A stretch of DNA of 44,499 bases, from NCBI RefSeq assembly GCF_013299175.1, contig NZ_JAAFKF010000020.1, positions 1 through 44,499 of the forward strand. Reading direction: 5' to 3'. Position numbers and translations under genes: made by a program. The stretch is from Sphaerotilus sp. (GTDB taxonomy: Bacteria; Pseudomonadota; Gammaproteobacteria; Burkholderiales; Burkholderiaceae_C). The notes below the pieces were generated by a model. It worked only from the letters and a program-made list of their open reading frames with translations, did no database searches and had not been told where the DNA came from. Below, piece by piece: positions 34,412-43,037 of this stretch; position 1 is the stretch's first letter; each line of letters starts with the position of its first letter.

Positions 34412-35958
34412 CGGGCGCTCCCTGTCGCATCGCTGCGGGGCTGGTCGCGGCGTGTCCACAACTGTTCCAGCGAGGAGGCCAGTGCCGAAACGCTCTCCGC
34501 ACCCGTCACATCCGGCCCGAAGGTGTCCATGCCCATGGCGGCATAGGTGTTGGCGCGGGCGTTCTGCAAATCGGCGAACACGATGTCGTGGCGGACCTCC
34601 TCGGCCAGCGTATTCATCTCCTCGCGGATCAGCGTCTGCTTGCTGACCGAACCGGCTTGGCTGCCAGCGCGAATCTTCTCCAGGATGCGGGACTGGACAT
34701 CCAGACGCTCACCCGCAGTCTGCAGCTCGGCGCCAAGGTGGTTGAAGCGTGTGCGGCTCACATACACCTCGGTCATCACGGCCATGGTCAGCGCCAGCTC
34801 GCGCTGGTCGAGCAGCGCCTGCTGGTTCTCGACCGCCTTTTTGGCCAATGGGTAGCGGAAGGCACTGATCAGGTTCCAACTGGCGCGGGTGCCCACACCG
34901 ACCCAGTCCTGCTTGTACAGGTAGGCATTCGAGTCGTAGTTCAGCCCGGCGAACAGCCGCAGATTGGGCATCGCCTTGAGCAACGCAGCGTCCAGTTCAC
35001 GCCGATTGATGCGGGCGCGGTAGCGCACCTCGCGCAGCTCGGGTCGATAGTAGAGCGCGCTGGTGAGCATGTCGCCCGGCTCCATGTCGAGGCTCTGTGC
35101 CGTGGACTGTCGGGCCGGCAGCACCAGCGAGAACTCCTGGTCCGGCGGAACGTTCATCAGCGCACCGAGCTGCCGCTTGGACACCACCAGATCGCGCTGC
35201 AGGCGCTGCAGCTCGGCGCGGATCTGGATCAGCTCGCGCTGGAAGGTCAGCGCCGCCAGCGGCGAGGTCGTGCCGCGCCGCTCCAGTTGACGCGATTCTT
35301 CCAGCGCCACCTGTACGGTCGTCTCCAGCTCCTGCATCTTGCCCAGCAGCCGCTCGGCGCTGACCGCACGCCAATACGCCGTCCGCACGTCTTCGACGAT
35401 GCGGTTGGCGATCTTGCGCCGTTGCTCCATGGCCCCGAGCGCCTCGTCGGCTTTCTGCTGGGCGCGCACATACGACAGGCCGAAATCGAGGATGTCCCAC
35501 GACAGCGTCAGGTCGGAGTTGAAGATGCTCTTTTCGGTCGAGGTCGAAGGCTCCAGCGACTCCCGGCCGCTGATCAGGGAGCGGCTGCTGGAGCCGGCTT
35601 CCTTGTTGCGGCTGTTGTAGCCGGCGTTGGCCACGAGCTGGGGCAGCATGTCGTAGCGTGTCAGCTCGAACTCGCTGAGCCGCAGCGCCTGCGACATCAG
35701 CTCGACGCGGTAATCGAGGTTGTACTTGAGCGCGCGCGCCATCGCCTCGTACAAGCTGATGGACGCGGTGATCGGTTCCTGTTTGGACGCCACACGATCG
35801 ACCGAGCTTTTCACGGCGGTTTGCAGCTCGGCATCGGCCAGCGGCACTGGCGTCACGGACGCGCAGCCGCCCAGGAAGGCGAGAGAGGCGGCCAGTGCCG
35901 TCCGGTGCAGGCGGGGAAACAGGGGGATGGTCATGGTGGGGGTGACACTTGCGGTCAT
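34408..35958 (-). CDS. TolC-family outer-membrane efflux lipoprotein
   Basis: A 516-aa outer-membrane channel protein. A signal sequence ends with the lipobox LAFLGGC (Cys32 counting from ATG 35958), so it is probably a lipoprotein. Long helical repeats follow, with the two homologous OEP halves around YEAMARALKYNLDYRVELMS, SWDILDFGLSYVRAQQKADE and RASWNLISAFRYPLA. The stop overlaps the next gene (GTGA). ATG 35934 is an alternative start that still gives a complete signal peptide. It lies 25 bases after the DUF4347 gene. The paired adaptors downstream suggest a tripartite conduit. Confidence 0.9.
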   Translation of the reverse strand: MTASVTPTMTIPLFPRLHRTALAASLAFLGGCASVTPVPLADAELQTAVKSSVDRVASKQEPITASISLYEAMARALKYNLDYRVELMSQALRLSEFELTRYDMLPQLVANAGYNSRNKEAGSSSRSLISGRESLEPSTSTEKSIFNSDLTLSWDILDFGLSYVRAQQKADEALGAMEQRRKIANRIVEDVRTAYWRAVSAERLLGKMQELETTVQVALEESRQLERRGTTSPLAALTFQRELIQIRAELQRLQRDLVVSKRQLGALMNVPPDQEFSLVLPARQSTAQSLDMEPGDMLTSALYYRPELREVRYRARINRRELDAALLKAMPNLRLFAGLNYDSNAYLYKQDWVGVGTRASWNLISAFRYPLAKKAVENQQALLDQRELALTMAVMTEVYVSRTRFNHLGAELQTAGERLDVQSRILEKIRAGSQAGSVSKQTLIREEMNTLAEEVRHDIVFADLQNARANTYAAMGMDTFGPDVTGAESVSALASSLEQLWTRRDQPRSDATGSAR

Positions 35959-35983
35959 GGTTTGGATCGGATGTAGGCTGAAC

Positions 35984-37096
35984 TCAGTTCGCGGCCATGG
36001 CGGGCGCCTGGCGTTCGGCACTGCGCGCGGTGGTGCGGTGCTCCAGCTCCTTGCTCAACTTCCATGCGGCACTGGACTGGCGAGAGGTCGGCGCCTGCAC
36101 CACGGGATCAGGCGCGGTCAGCAGGCGCACCGCGCCAGAAGAGACGTCGAGTTCCAGCCGTGCTTCGGTCATGGCACCGTTGGCATGCAATGCACGCACC
36201 ATCAAGCCGACCCGCTCCAGGCCCGGCACACGGTTGATGGTGACGTGACCATGCGAATCTGCCCGCATCTGTGCAGGCAATGGCCGCCCCTCGGCGGTGA
36301 GGAATTGGTACTCGGCCACCCGGCCGTCCATCGAGGTGGCACGCCCTTGCCTTGGCCGGACCGACAGATGCAATGTTTCGTGCAGGACTTCGGTCTCGAA
36401 CCGGAAGGATTCCTGCACCGGCCCTTGGCGGAAGGGCAACCGGAGCGAGGCCGAGGCGCCGGCGCCGGTGGACAGGGACAGGGCCTCCAGGAATGCTGCA
36501 CCGGTCGGCCCGGCCCCCACGTCACAGCCATGCAGGAGTACGTCACACTGTTCGGACAGCGCAGCCTGGATCACCCGGAAGTCCGCGGCATACCGCCCCT
36601 GCAGCGTGGCCTGGTTCAGCACGGCCGTCCCCAGGTACAGCGCACCAGCACCGCCATGCGAAAGGATATGAACGGCATCGAGACCGTGGCGTGCAGCGAG
36701 CGTGCGGGCAATCTGGTCCACGCCGTCGCGGCCAGCATCGAGCAGCACCACCTCCACCGAGTGGTCCAGCTCCGCAATCAACCGCGAAGCTTCACGCAAG
36801 CCACCATCGACAAACGCGATCTCGCGCGAGATCGGCGCCAGCAAGGTACGCCCGGCGACTGCCAGCCCCGACATGGCCTCGGCCAGATCGATCACGGCCT
36901 GGGTCTCCTCTGCGAAATGGTCGCCGTGTGGCGTGCCATCGTGCGTCAAATCGAGTGCATCGACCGCCGCGGCCAGCGCGGCGCCGTCGAACATCATCCG
37001 CGCCTCCAGCGCGAGCAGGTGGTTGCGCACGCGGTCAGTGCGGCCCGCCTGCGGGGAAGCGGGGGTTGGCGGCTGGGAGCGGTTGGCGTGGTTCAT
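35984..37096 (-). CDS. DUF4347 protein with LEPR-like N-terminal motif
   Basis: A 370-aa protein of unknown function. Residues 30-40 (LEARMMFDGAA) resemble the LEPRMLFDGA motif seen near the N-terminus of giant secreted adhesins, where it is thought to be a sorting signal. A DUF4347 domain covers about residues 88-215: EVVLLDAGRDGVDQIARTL, HILSHGGAGALYLG and CDVLLHGCDVGAG. H147 and C191 sit in a pattern like the His-Cys dyad of clan CD peptidases. Residues ~235-330 look like one Ig/cadherin-like unit (MDGRVAEYQFLTAEGRPLP). The adhesin repeats usual after DUF4347 are missing. No classical signal peptide is seen. It heads the export operon 35984-30127. Confidence 0.8.
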   Translation of the reverse strand: MNHANRSQPPTPASPQAGRTDRVRNHLLALEARMMFDGAALAAAVDALDLTHDGTPHGDHFAEETQAVIDLAEAMSGLAVAGRTLLAPISREIAFVDGGLREASRLIAELDHSVEVVLLDAGRDGVDQIARTLAARHGLDAVHILSHGGAGALYLGTAVLNQATLQGRYAADFRVIQAALSEQCDVLLHGCDVGAGPTGAAFLEALSLSTGAGASASLRLPFRQGPVQESFRFETEVLHETLHLSVRPRQGRATSMDGRVAEYQFLTAEGRPLPAQMRADSHGHVTINRVPGLERVGLMVRALHANGAMTEARLELDVSSGAVRLLTAPDPVVQAPTSRQSSAAWKLSKELEHRTTARSAERQAPAMAAN

Positions 37097-37225
37097 GGGA
37101 GGCCATCAGGGAATATGTCCTCATGCTGACAGGCCCCCTTTGCACCTCAAGGGTGAAAAAACACCCCGACCAACCCTCCTTTTTCAGTCAAGAAATTGAT
37201 TCTCAAGAAAAAGTCAACTGAAATA
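37097..37225. other. AT-rich intergenic region before the DUF4347 operon
   Basis: 129 bases without a gene, much richer in A/T than the surroundings. A small hairpin GGGTG-AAAAAA-CACCC occupies 37151-37166. On the minus strand two TTGACT hexamers lie toward the patatin side, but neither has a convincing -10 at 16-18 bases. I expect the operon promoter here but cannot place it. Confidence 0.5.
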
Positions 37226-38155
37226 TCAATGCGTTTTTGCGGCTATTTTCATCTTCAGCTCCGCCAGCATCGCCAGCGCCATCTCCCGCCCCGCCGCGAT
37301 CGAGCGTTTGCGCGCTGCAAAATCTGCGCTGGAGATGCCGGTGAGCTTGGGCCGCAGCACGATGTCCGCCTCCTTCAGCTCGAAGTTGTTGATGCTGCGG
37401 CCCATGATGGAAAACGTCTGCAGCAGCATGCGCATCGCATCGCCCGTGGCCGCACCGTCCGGCGGCGACGAGATATCGACCGCGATGACGAACTCGGCGC
37501 CCATCTGCTTGGCGTAGCGCACCGGCACCGGCGCCACCAGCCCGCCGTCCACGTACTCGCGCTCGCCGATCTTCACCGGCTGGAACACGGCCGGCACCGA
37601 ACTGGACGCCCGCACCGCCGTGCCCGTGTCGCCGCGCTGGAACAGGATGGGCTGCCCGTCGGCCAAATCAGTGGCGACGACGCCCAGCGGGATCTTCATC
37701 TGCTCGATGGGCTTGCCGCCCGTGTTCTTGCGGATGTAGGCCGCCAGCGCCTCGCCACGGATCGCACCCCGCAGCGGGAAGGCCCAGTCGGTGATGGACG
37801 ATTCATCCATGCCGTCGGCCAGTGTCGCCAGTTGTGCGCCGGTGTTGCCCGCGGCGTAGAGCGCAGCCACGACGCTGCCCGCCGACGTGCCGACGACCAG
37901 ATCCGGCCGGATGCCGTTTTCTTCCAGCACCTGGATCACGCCGATGTGCGCGAAGCCACGCGCCGCGCCACCGCCGAGCGCCAGGCCAATGCGCGGCAGA
38001 CGCGGCGCCGGGCGTGGGGCGGTCGCTGGTTCGGGCGCGGCGGGTGCGCCGGTCTGCACCGGTCCGGTCGTGCCACAACCGGCCAGCGCCAGCACGGCCA
38101 CGGTCCCGAGCACGGTCAACAGGCGACGGCGCCCTGTTTTAATGTCTGGATTCAT
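37226..38155 (-). CDS. Patatin-like phospholipase lipoprotein (RssA-like)
   Basis: A 309-aa serine lipase/esterase of the bacterial patatin family. A lipoprotein signal ends VLALAGC (Cys27), so the mature protein is anchored to a membrane on the periplasmic side. The oxyanion-hole block IGLALGGGAARGFAHIG, the nucleophile elbow VGTSAGS (G-x-S-x-G) and the catalytic aspartate in YVDGGLVAPVPV are all intact, giving a complete Ser-Asp dyad. The length matches RssA-type proteins plus the leader. It is transcribed alone, divergent from the sulfur cluster. The substrate is unknown; lysophospholipids are likely. Confidence 0.92.
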   Translation of the reverse strand: MNPDIKTGRRRLLTVLGTVAVLALAGCGTTGPVQTGAPAAPEPATAPRPAPRLPRIGLALGGGAARGFAHIGVIQVLEENGIRPDLVVGTSAGSVVAALYAAGNTGAQLATLADGMDESSITDWAFPLRGAIRGEALAAYIRKNTGGKPIEQMKIPLGVVATDLADGQPILFQRGDTGTAVRASSSVPAVFQPVKIGEREYVDGGLVAPVPVRYAKQMGAEFVIAVDISSPPDGAATGDAMRMLLQTFSIMGRSINNFELKEADIVLRPKLTGISSADFAARKRSIAAGREMALAMLAELKMKIAAKTH

Positions 38156-38179
38156 ATAAGCATCATCTGAAAATGTTGT

Positions 38180-38207
38180 TTGTCGGCATGACTGCAGCCA
38201 CTAGAGT
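38180..38207 (+). promoter_or_regulatory. Possible promoter of the sulfate-assimilation cluster
   Basis: TTGTCG (38180-38185) and TAGAGT (38202-38207) are separated by 16 bases, with a start expected near 38214, about 33 bases before the permease ATG. Both hexamers match consensus at 4 of 6. An imperfect inverted repeat, TTGCTGCACTGCAA (38222-38235), lies in the leader and could be an operator. Confidence 0.35.
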
Positions 38208-38246
38208 CGCACATCCTGATTTTGCTGCACTGCAAGGTACCTATTC

Positions 38247-39044
38247 ATGCTCGACACCCTGGGTTTCACGATCGACTGGCTGGCCGTCGCTGCAGGCTTC
38301 GGCATCGGGCTGATCGTCGGGTTGACCGGTGTCGGTGGCGGCTCGCTGATGACGCCGCTGCTGATCTCGGTGTTCAATCTGGAAAAGGCCATTGCCATCG
38401 GCACCGACCTGTGGTTCGCCTGCCTGACCAAGGTATCGGGTTCGGTTGCGCACCACCGCCACGGCCATGTGGACTACAAGATCACCGGCCTGCTGCTGGC
38501 CGGCAGCATCCCTGCCTCCATCGCCACCGTCGCCTACATGCACATGGTCGGCCTGACCAAGAAGGCCGACAGCGCGCTGACCTTCGCGCTTGGCCTGGCG
38601 CTGGTGCTGACGGCCATCACGGTGATGATGCGCCCCGTGTGGTTCCGCGTCGGGCTGTGGCTCGAACGCTGGATCACGCCGGCCCGCCAGCCCTGGCTCA
38701 CGGTGCTGTGCGGTCTGGTGCTGGGCGTGCTGGTGTCGCTGAGTTCGATCGGCGCGGGCGCGGTGGGCGCCACGCTGATCCTGCTGATGTACCCGCGCAT
38801 GGAGATGCGCCGGCTGGTGGGCACCGACATCGCCCACGCCGTGCCGCTGACGCTGGTGGCGGGCATCGGCCACGCCACGCTGGGCAATGTCCACTGGATA
38901 TTGCTGATCGAGCTGCTGATGGGTTCGCTGCCCGCCATCTGGCTCGGCGCCCACCTGACCAAGATGCTGCCCGACAAGTACACCCGCCTCGCGCTGTGCG
39001 CGTCGCTGCTGTTCGCCGCCAAGAAAATCCTGCTGACTGCCTGA
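38247..39044 (+). CDS. TauE/SafE-family permease of the sulfur cluster
   Basis: A 265-aa membrane protein with about eight hydrophobic segments and the two-fold TauE/SafE repeat: LIVGLTGVGGGSLMTPLLI in the first half and LVSLSSIGAGAVGATLILL in the second. The family moves sulfite, sulfonates, sulfate or related anions. It begins a cluster with cysI 25 bases downstream, so a sulfur oxyanion is the likely substrate; uptake of sulfate or export of excess sulfite are both possible. ATG 38247 is the first good start after the divergent patatin gene. Confidence 0.85.
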   Translation: MLDTLGFTIDWLAVAAGFGIGLIVGLTGVGGGSLMTPLLISVFNLEKAIAIGTDLWFACLTKVSGSVAHHRHGHVDYKITGLLLAGSIPASIATVAYMHMVGLTKKADSALTFALGLALVLTAITVMMRPVWFRVGLWLERWITPARQPWLTVLCGLVLGVLVSLSSIGAGAVGATLILLMYPRMEMRRLVGTDIAHAVPLTLVAGIGHATLGNVHWILLIELLMGSLPAIWLGAHLTKMLPDKYTRLALCASLLFAAKKILLTA

Positions 39045-39069
39045 ACGCCTGACTGACAGACTGCCCGCC

Positions 39070-40770
39070 ATGTACCAATACACCGACTTCGACCGCCAGT
39101 TCGTCCACGCCCGCGCGGCCCAGTTCCGCGACCAGCTCGACCGCCACTTCGCCGGCCAGCTCGACGGCGACGACTTCAAGGCCCTGCGCCTGCAGAACGG
39201 CTGGTACATCCAGCGCCACGCCCCGATGCTGCGCGTCGCCGTGCCCTACGGCTCGATCAGCAGCCGCCAGATCCGGGCGCTGGCCGAGATCGCCCGCGTC
39301 CACGACCGCGGCTACACCCACTTCACGACCCGCCAGAACGTCCAGTACAACTGGATTCCGCTGACGCAGGCGGCCGACGTGATGGACAAGCTGGCAGCGG
39401 TGGACATGCACGGCATCCAGACCAGCGGCAACTGCATCCGCAACACGACCACCGACGGGCTGGCCGGTGTCGCCCATGACCAGATCGTCGATCCGCGGCC
39501 CTACTGCGAGATCCTGCGCCAGTGGACCACGCTGCACCCCGAGTTCGCCTTCCTGCCGCGCAAGTTCAAGATCGCCGTCTCGGGCGCCGTGGAAGACCGG
39601 GCCGCGATCGGCTGGCATGACGTGGGCCTGCAACTGAAGAAGAACGCCGCGGGCGAGATCGGTTTCCGGGTCCAGGTCGGCGGGGGCATGGGCCGCACGC
39701 CGATCATCGGTTCGGTCATCAGCGAGTTCGTGCCGTGGCAGCAGATCCTCGTCTACATCGAGGCCATCGTGCGGGTCTACAACCGCTACGGCCGCCGCGA
39801 CAACGCCTACAAGGCGCGCATCAAGATCCTGGTCAAGGCGGAAGGCCAGAAGTTCTTCGACGCCGTGAACGCCGAGTTCGCCAACATCCTGAGCCGCGAC
39901 CTCGACGGCAGCGCCCACCTGATCACGCAGGCCGAGTTCGACCGTGTCGCCGCCAGCTTCACGCGGCCGGCCGAGGTGGCGCCGCTGCCAGAAGTCGGGC
40001 TGCCGGCCGATCTGCCGCTGGCGTACCAACGCTGGATTCAGCGCAATGTGCATGCGCACCTCGTGCCGGGCTGGCGCGGTGTCACGCTGTCGGTCAAGCG
40101 GGCGGGTCAGGCACCGGGCGACGTGACCGACGTGCAGATGGACCAGGCCGCCGACCTCGCCGACCGCTACAGCCACGGCGAGCTGCGCGTGACGCATGAC
40201 CAGAACCTGTTGCTGCCATGGGTCAAGGCGAGCGACCTGCCGGAGGTCTACGCCGCCGCCAAGGCCGCCGGTTACGCCACGCCGAACATCGGCCTCGTCA
40301 CCGACATGATTGCCTGCCCCGGCGGCGATTTCTGCGATCTCGCCAACGCCCGCTCCATCCCGGTCGCGGCGGAGCTGACCGAGCGGTTCGCCGACCTCGA
40401 CGACGTGTTCGACCTCGGCGAGATCGACCTGCACATCAGCGGCTGCATCAACTCCTGCGGCCACCACCACAGCGGCCACATCGGCATCCTCGGCGTGGAC
40501 AAGGACGGCAGCGAGTGGTACCAGGTCACCCTCGGCGGCTCGGACGGCTCGGCCCACGCGCCGCTGGCCGTGCCCGGCAAGGTGATCGGCCCGTCGTTCG
40601 CGGCCAGCGAGATCACCGACGCCGTGGAAGCCATCCTGGAGACCTACCGCAGCCACCGCGAGGCCGGCGAGAAGTTCATCGACGCACTGCACCGCCTGGG
40701 ACTCGACCCGTTCAAGGCCGCCGCCAACGCCCAGCGCATCGCCACCGCCCGCGACCACACCCCCGCCTGA
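39070..40770 (+). CDS. cysI: Sulfite reductase hemoprotein (nitrite/sulfite reductase family)
   Basis: A 566-aa siroheme and [4Fe-4S] enzyme reducing sulfite to sulfide with six electrons. Two ferredoxin-like/sulfite-reductase domain repeats are visible. THFTTRQNVQYNWIPL is the siroheme-pocket block, and the cluster cysteines are C416 and C422 (CPGGDFC) and C459 and C463 (CINSC) in GCINSCGHHHSGHIG. The C-x5-C spacing fits the one-polypeptide nitrite/sulfite reductase branch. No flavoprotein partner CysJ is encoded nearby. Context (cysH, cysD, cysN, SUMT) favours sulfite over nitrite as substrate. Confidence 0.93.
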   Translation: MYQYTDFDRQFVHARAAQFRDQLDRHFAGQLDGDDFKALRLQNGWYIQRHAPMLRVAVPYGSISSRQIRALAEIARVHDRGYTHFTTRQNVQYNWIPLTQAADVMDKLAAVDMHGIQTSGNCIRNTTTDGLAGVAHDQIVDPRPYCEILRQWTTLHPEFAFLPRKFKIAVSGAVEDRAAIGWHDVGLQLKKNAAGEIGFRVQVGGGMGRTPIIGSVISEFVPWQQILVYIEAIVRVYNRYGRRDNAYKARIKILVKAEGQKFFDAVNAEFANILSRDLDGSAHLITQAEFDRVAASFTRPAEVAPLPEVGLPADLPLAYQRWIQRNVHAHLVPGWRGVTLSVKRAGQAPGDVTDVQMDQAADLADRYSHGELRVTHDQNLLLPWVKASDLPEVYAAAKAAGYATPNIGLVTDMIACPGGDFCDLANARSIPVAAELTERFADLDDVFDLGEIDLHISGCINSCGHHHSGHIGILGVDKDGSEWYQVTLGGSDGSAHAPLAVPGKVIGPSFAASEITDAVEAILETYRSHREAGEKFIDALHRLGLDPFKAAANAQRIATARDHTPA

Positions 40771-40793
40771 GCCTGAGACGGAAGAGATTCACC

Positions 40794-41324
40794 ATGAAAT
40801 TCATCGACACCCCTCACGACGCTTGGCACACCGTCGGCGGTGAAGACGGCCCCTCGCCGCACCCCGTCGCCCGCGACCACCAGTTGCTGACCCTGGCGCA
40901 GTGGCACGCCGTGCGCGAAACGTGGCCGGCCGGGCTGCTGACTGGCGTGATCGTGCCCAACAACGTGGACATCGAGACGCTGGAGACCGACCTGCCGCGC
41001 CTGTCGCTGGTCGTGCTGCACTTCCCCAAGTGGGTCGATGGCCGGGCCTACACGCAGGCACGGCTGCTGCGTTCGCGCTACCGCTTTGCCGGCGAGATCC
41101 GCGCCACGGGCGATGTGCTGGTGGACATGATGTCGCTGCTGCAGCGCACCGGCTTCAACGCCGTGGTGCTGCGCCGCGACCAGTCGCTCGACGCGGCCGA
41201 CCGGGCGCTGACCTTCTTCCCCGGCCACTACCAGGGTGATGTGAACGAGCGCCGCCCCGTCTTCGCCCGCCCTGCCGACGAGGCCGGTCAGCGCGAATAC
41301 CTGAACGCCGGAGCCGCGATATGA
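40794..41324 (+). CDS. DUF934 protein of the sulfate-reduction cluster
   Basis: A 176-aa soluble protein of the DUF934 family, whose function is not established. Visible features are GVIVPNNVDIETLETDLPRL, VVLHFPKWVDGRAYTQAR and RSRYRFAGEIRATGDVLVDM. These blocks are the conserved core of the family. No cysteines or cofactor motif are seen, so it is unlikely to be an electron carrier by itself. The gene lies 23 bases after cysI and overlaps cysH by four bases (ATGA), a position this family holds in many betaproteobacteria. A role as accessory or assembly factor for CysI is a context-based guess. Confidence 0.88.
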   Translation: MKFIDTPHDAWHTVGGEDGPSPHPVARDHQLLTLAQWHAVRETWPAGLLTGVIVPNNVDIETLETDLPRLSLVVLHFPKWVDGRAYTQARLLRSRYRFAGEIRATGDVLVDMMSLLQRTGFNAVVLRRDQSLDAADRALTFFPGHYQGDVNERRPVFARPADEAGQREYLNAGAAI

Positions 41325-42043
41325 GCGCCATCGCCCTGTACGGCCGCAAGACCGCCGGCTTCGACGAGCGGCTGGCCGCGACGGTCCAGATCCTGAAGGA
41401 CGCCGCCGCCAACCACCCCGGCACGGTCCTCCAGTCCACCAGCCTCGGCGCCGAGGACATGGTCGTCACCGACCTGATCGCCAAGCTCGGCCTGCCGATC
41501 CAGCTTGCGACGCTGGAAACCGGCGCGCTGCACCCCGAAACCGTCGCCCTGATCCCGCGCATCACCGAACGCTATGGTCTGGCGGTCGAGGTGTACCGGC
41601 CGGTGGAGGAATCGGTGGTGCAGTTCGTGCGCACCAACGGCGAGAAGGCGATGTACGAGAGCCTCGCGCTGCGCAAGGCGTGCTGCGGCATCCGCAAGAT
41701 GGAACCGCTCGGCCGGATGCTCGCCGGGCGCACCGCATGGGTGACGGGGCTGCGCCGCGAGCAGTCGAATGCGCGCGGTGAAGTTCTGGCGGTCGAGGCC
41801 GATGACCAGGGGCGTGCGAAAATCAACCCTTTGGTCGATTGGAGCTGGAACGACGTGTGGCATTTCATCGCGACCAACGATGTGCCGTACAACCCGCTGC
41901 ACGACCAGTTCATGCCCAGCATCGGCTGCGCCCCTTGCACCCGCGCCATCGCGGTCGGGCAGGAGTTCCGCGCTGGCCGCTGGTGGTGGGAAGACGAATC
42001 GGCCAAGGAATGTGGCCTGCACGTCAAGTCGTCCACCGTGTGA
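41321..42043 (+). CDS. cysH: Adenylyl-sulfate (APS) reductase, CysH family
   Basis: A 240-aa reductase that converts adenylyl sulfate to sulfite. The [4Fe-4S] cysteines C121-C122 and C203/C206 (ACCGIRK and GCAPC) mark the APS-type enzyme; PAPS-specific CysH proteins lack them. The C-terminal KECGLH (C231) carries the catalytic cysteine. QSTSLGAEDMVVTDL and TGLRREQSNAR are substrate-binding blocks. The presence of the cluster fits the absence of an APS kinase (cysC) in the operon. It overlaps the DUF934 gene by four bases. Confidence 0.96.
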   Translation: MSAIALYGRKTAGFDERLAATVQILKDAAANHPGTVLQSTSLGAEDMVVTDLIAKLGLPIQLATLETGALHPETVALIPRITERYGLAVEVYRPVEESVVQFVRTNGEKAMYESLALRKACCGIRKMEPLGRMLAGRTAWVTGLRREQSNARGEVLAVEADDQGRAKINPLVDWSWNDVWHFIATNDVPYNPLHDQFMPSIGCAPCTRAIAVGQEFRAGRWWWEDESAKECGLHVKSSTV

Positions 42044-42065
42044 ACCCCCTGCCGACCCGACCCGA

Positions 42066-43037
42066 ATGAACGCCCCGACCACCATGACCCAACTGCTCCC
42101 CGACGTGGACCACCGCCACCTCGACGCGCTGGAAGAAGAAGCGATCTTCATCCTGCGCGAAGTGGCCGGCGCCTTCGAGCGGCCCGGCCTGCTGTTCTCC
42201 AGCGGCAAGGACTCCTGCGTGGTGCTGCACCTCGCCGAAAAAGCCTTCAAGCAGAAGCTGTCGAAGCCCGGCGAGCGCCCGGTGTTCGCCGGCAAGCTGC
42301 CCTTCCCGCTGGTGCATGTCGATACCGGCCACAACTTCCCCGAGGTCATCGAGTTCCGTGACGCCCGCATCCAGGAAATGGGCGAGCGGCTGATCGTCGG
42401 GCACCTCGAAGACTCGATGAAGCGCGGCACGATCCGGCTGGCCCACCCGCTGGAGTCGCGCAACGGCCACCAGACGGTGACGCTGCTGGAGACGATCGAG
42501 GAGCACCGCTTCGACTGCATGATCGGCGGCGCCCGGCGTGACGAGGAGAAGGCGCGCGCCAAGGAACGCATCTTTTCGCACCGCGACAGCTTCGGCCAGT
42601 GGCAGCCCAAGGAGCAGCGCCCGGAACTCTGGAACCTGTTCAACACCCGCATCAAGCCGGGCGAGCACTTCCGCGCCTTCCCGATCAGCAACTGGACCGA
42701 ACTCGACGTCTGGCTCTACATCGAGCGCGAGAAGATCCCGTTGCCGCACATCTACTACACCCACAAGCGCGAGATCTACCGCCGCAAGGGCCTGCTGGTG
42801 CCGGTGACGGACGTGACGCCGCCGGACGCGAGCGACACGATCGAGACGGTGGACGTGCGCTTCCGCACCGTGGGCGACATGACCTGCACCTGCCCGGTGG
42901 AGAGCGACGCCGCCACCAACGCCGACATCGTGGCCGAGACGCTGCAGGTGACGGTCTCCGAGCGTGGCGCGACCCGCATGGACGACCGCACCTCCGAGGC
43001 GTCGATGGAACGCCGCAAGAAGGAAGGGTATTTCTGA
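42066..43037 (+). CDS. cysD: Sulfate adenylyltransferase subunit 2 (CysD)
   Basis: A 323-aa subunit that forms APS from sulfate and ATP with the GTPase CysN. The PP-loop LLFSSGKDSCVVLHLAEKAF, the block VDTGHNFPEVIEFRD, and MIGGARRDEEKARAKERIFS are ATP-sulfurylase signatures of the CysD family. ATG 42066 was chosen; ATG 42084 is another in-frame option because N-termini vary. Its stop overlaps the cysN start by one base (TGATG). The ending SMERRKKEGYF is the conserved C-terminus that pairs with CysN. Confidence 0.96.
   Translation: MNAPTTMTQLLPDVDHRHLDALEEEAIFILREVAGAFERPGLLFSSGKDSCVVLHLAEKAFKQKLSKPGERPVFAGKLPFPLVHVDTGHNFPEVIEFRDARIQEMGERLIVGHLEDSMKRGTIRLAHPLESRNGHQTVTLLETIEEHRFDCMIGGARRDEEKARAKERIFSHRDSFGQWQPKEQRPELWNLFNTRIKPGEHFRAFPISNWTELDVWLYIEREKIPLPHIYYTHKREIYRRKGLLVPVTDVTPPDASDTIETVDVRFRTVGDMTCTCPVESDAATNADIVAETLQVTVSERGATRMDDRTSEASMERRKKEGYF

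Noticed and set aside
37191-37205. TTGAGAATCAA-like palindrome (minus strand) before the DUF4347 operon
   Set aside because: Spacer is three bases, not four, and no AAGAAT or other -10 lies at the expected distance.
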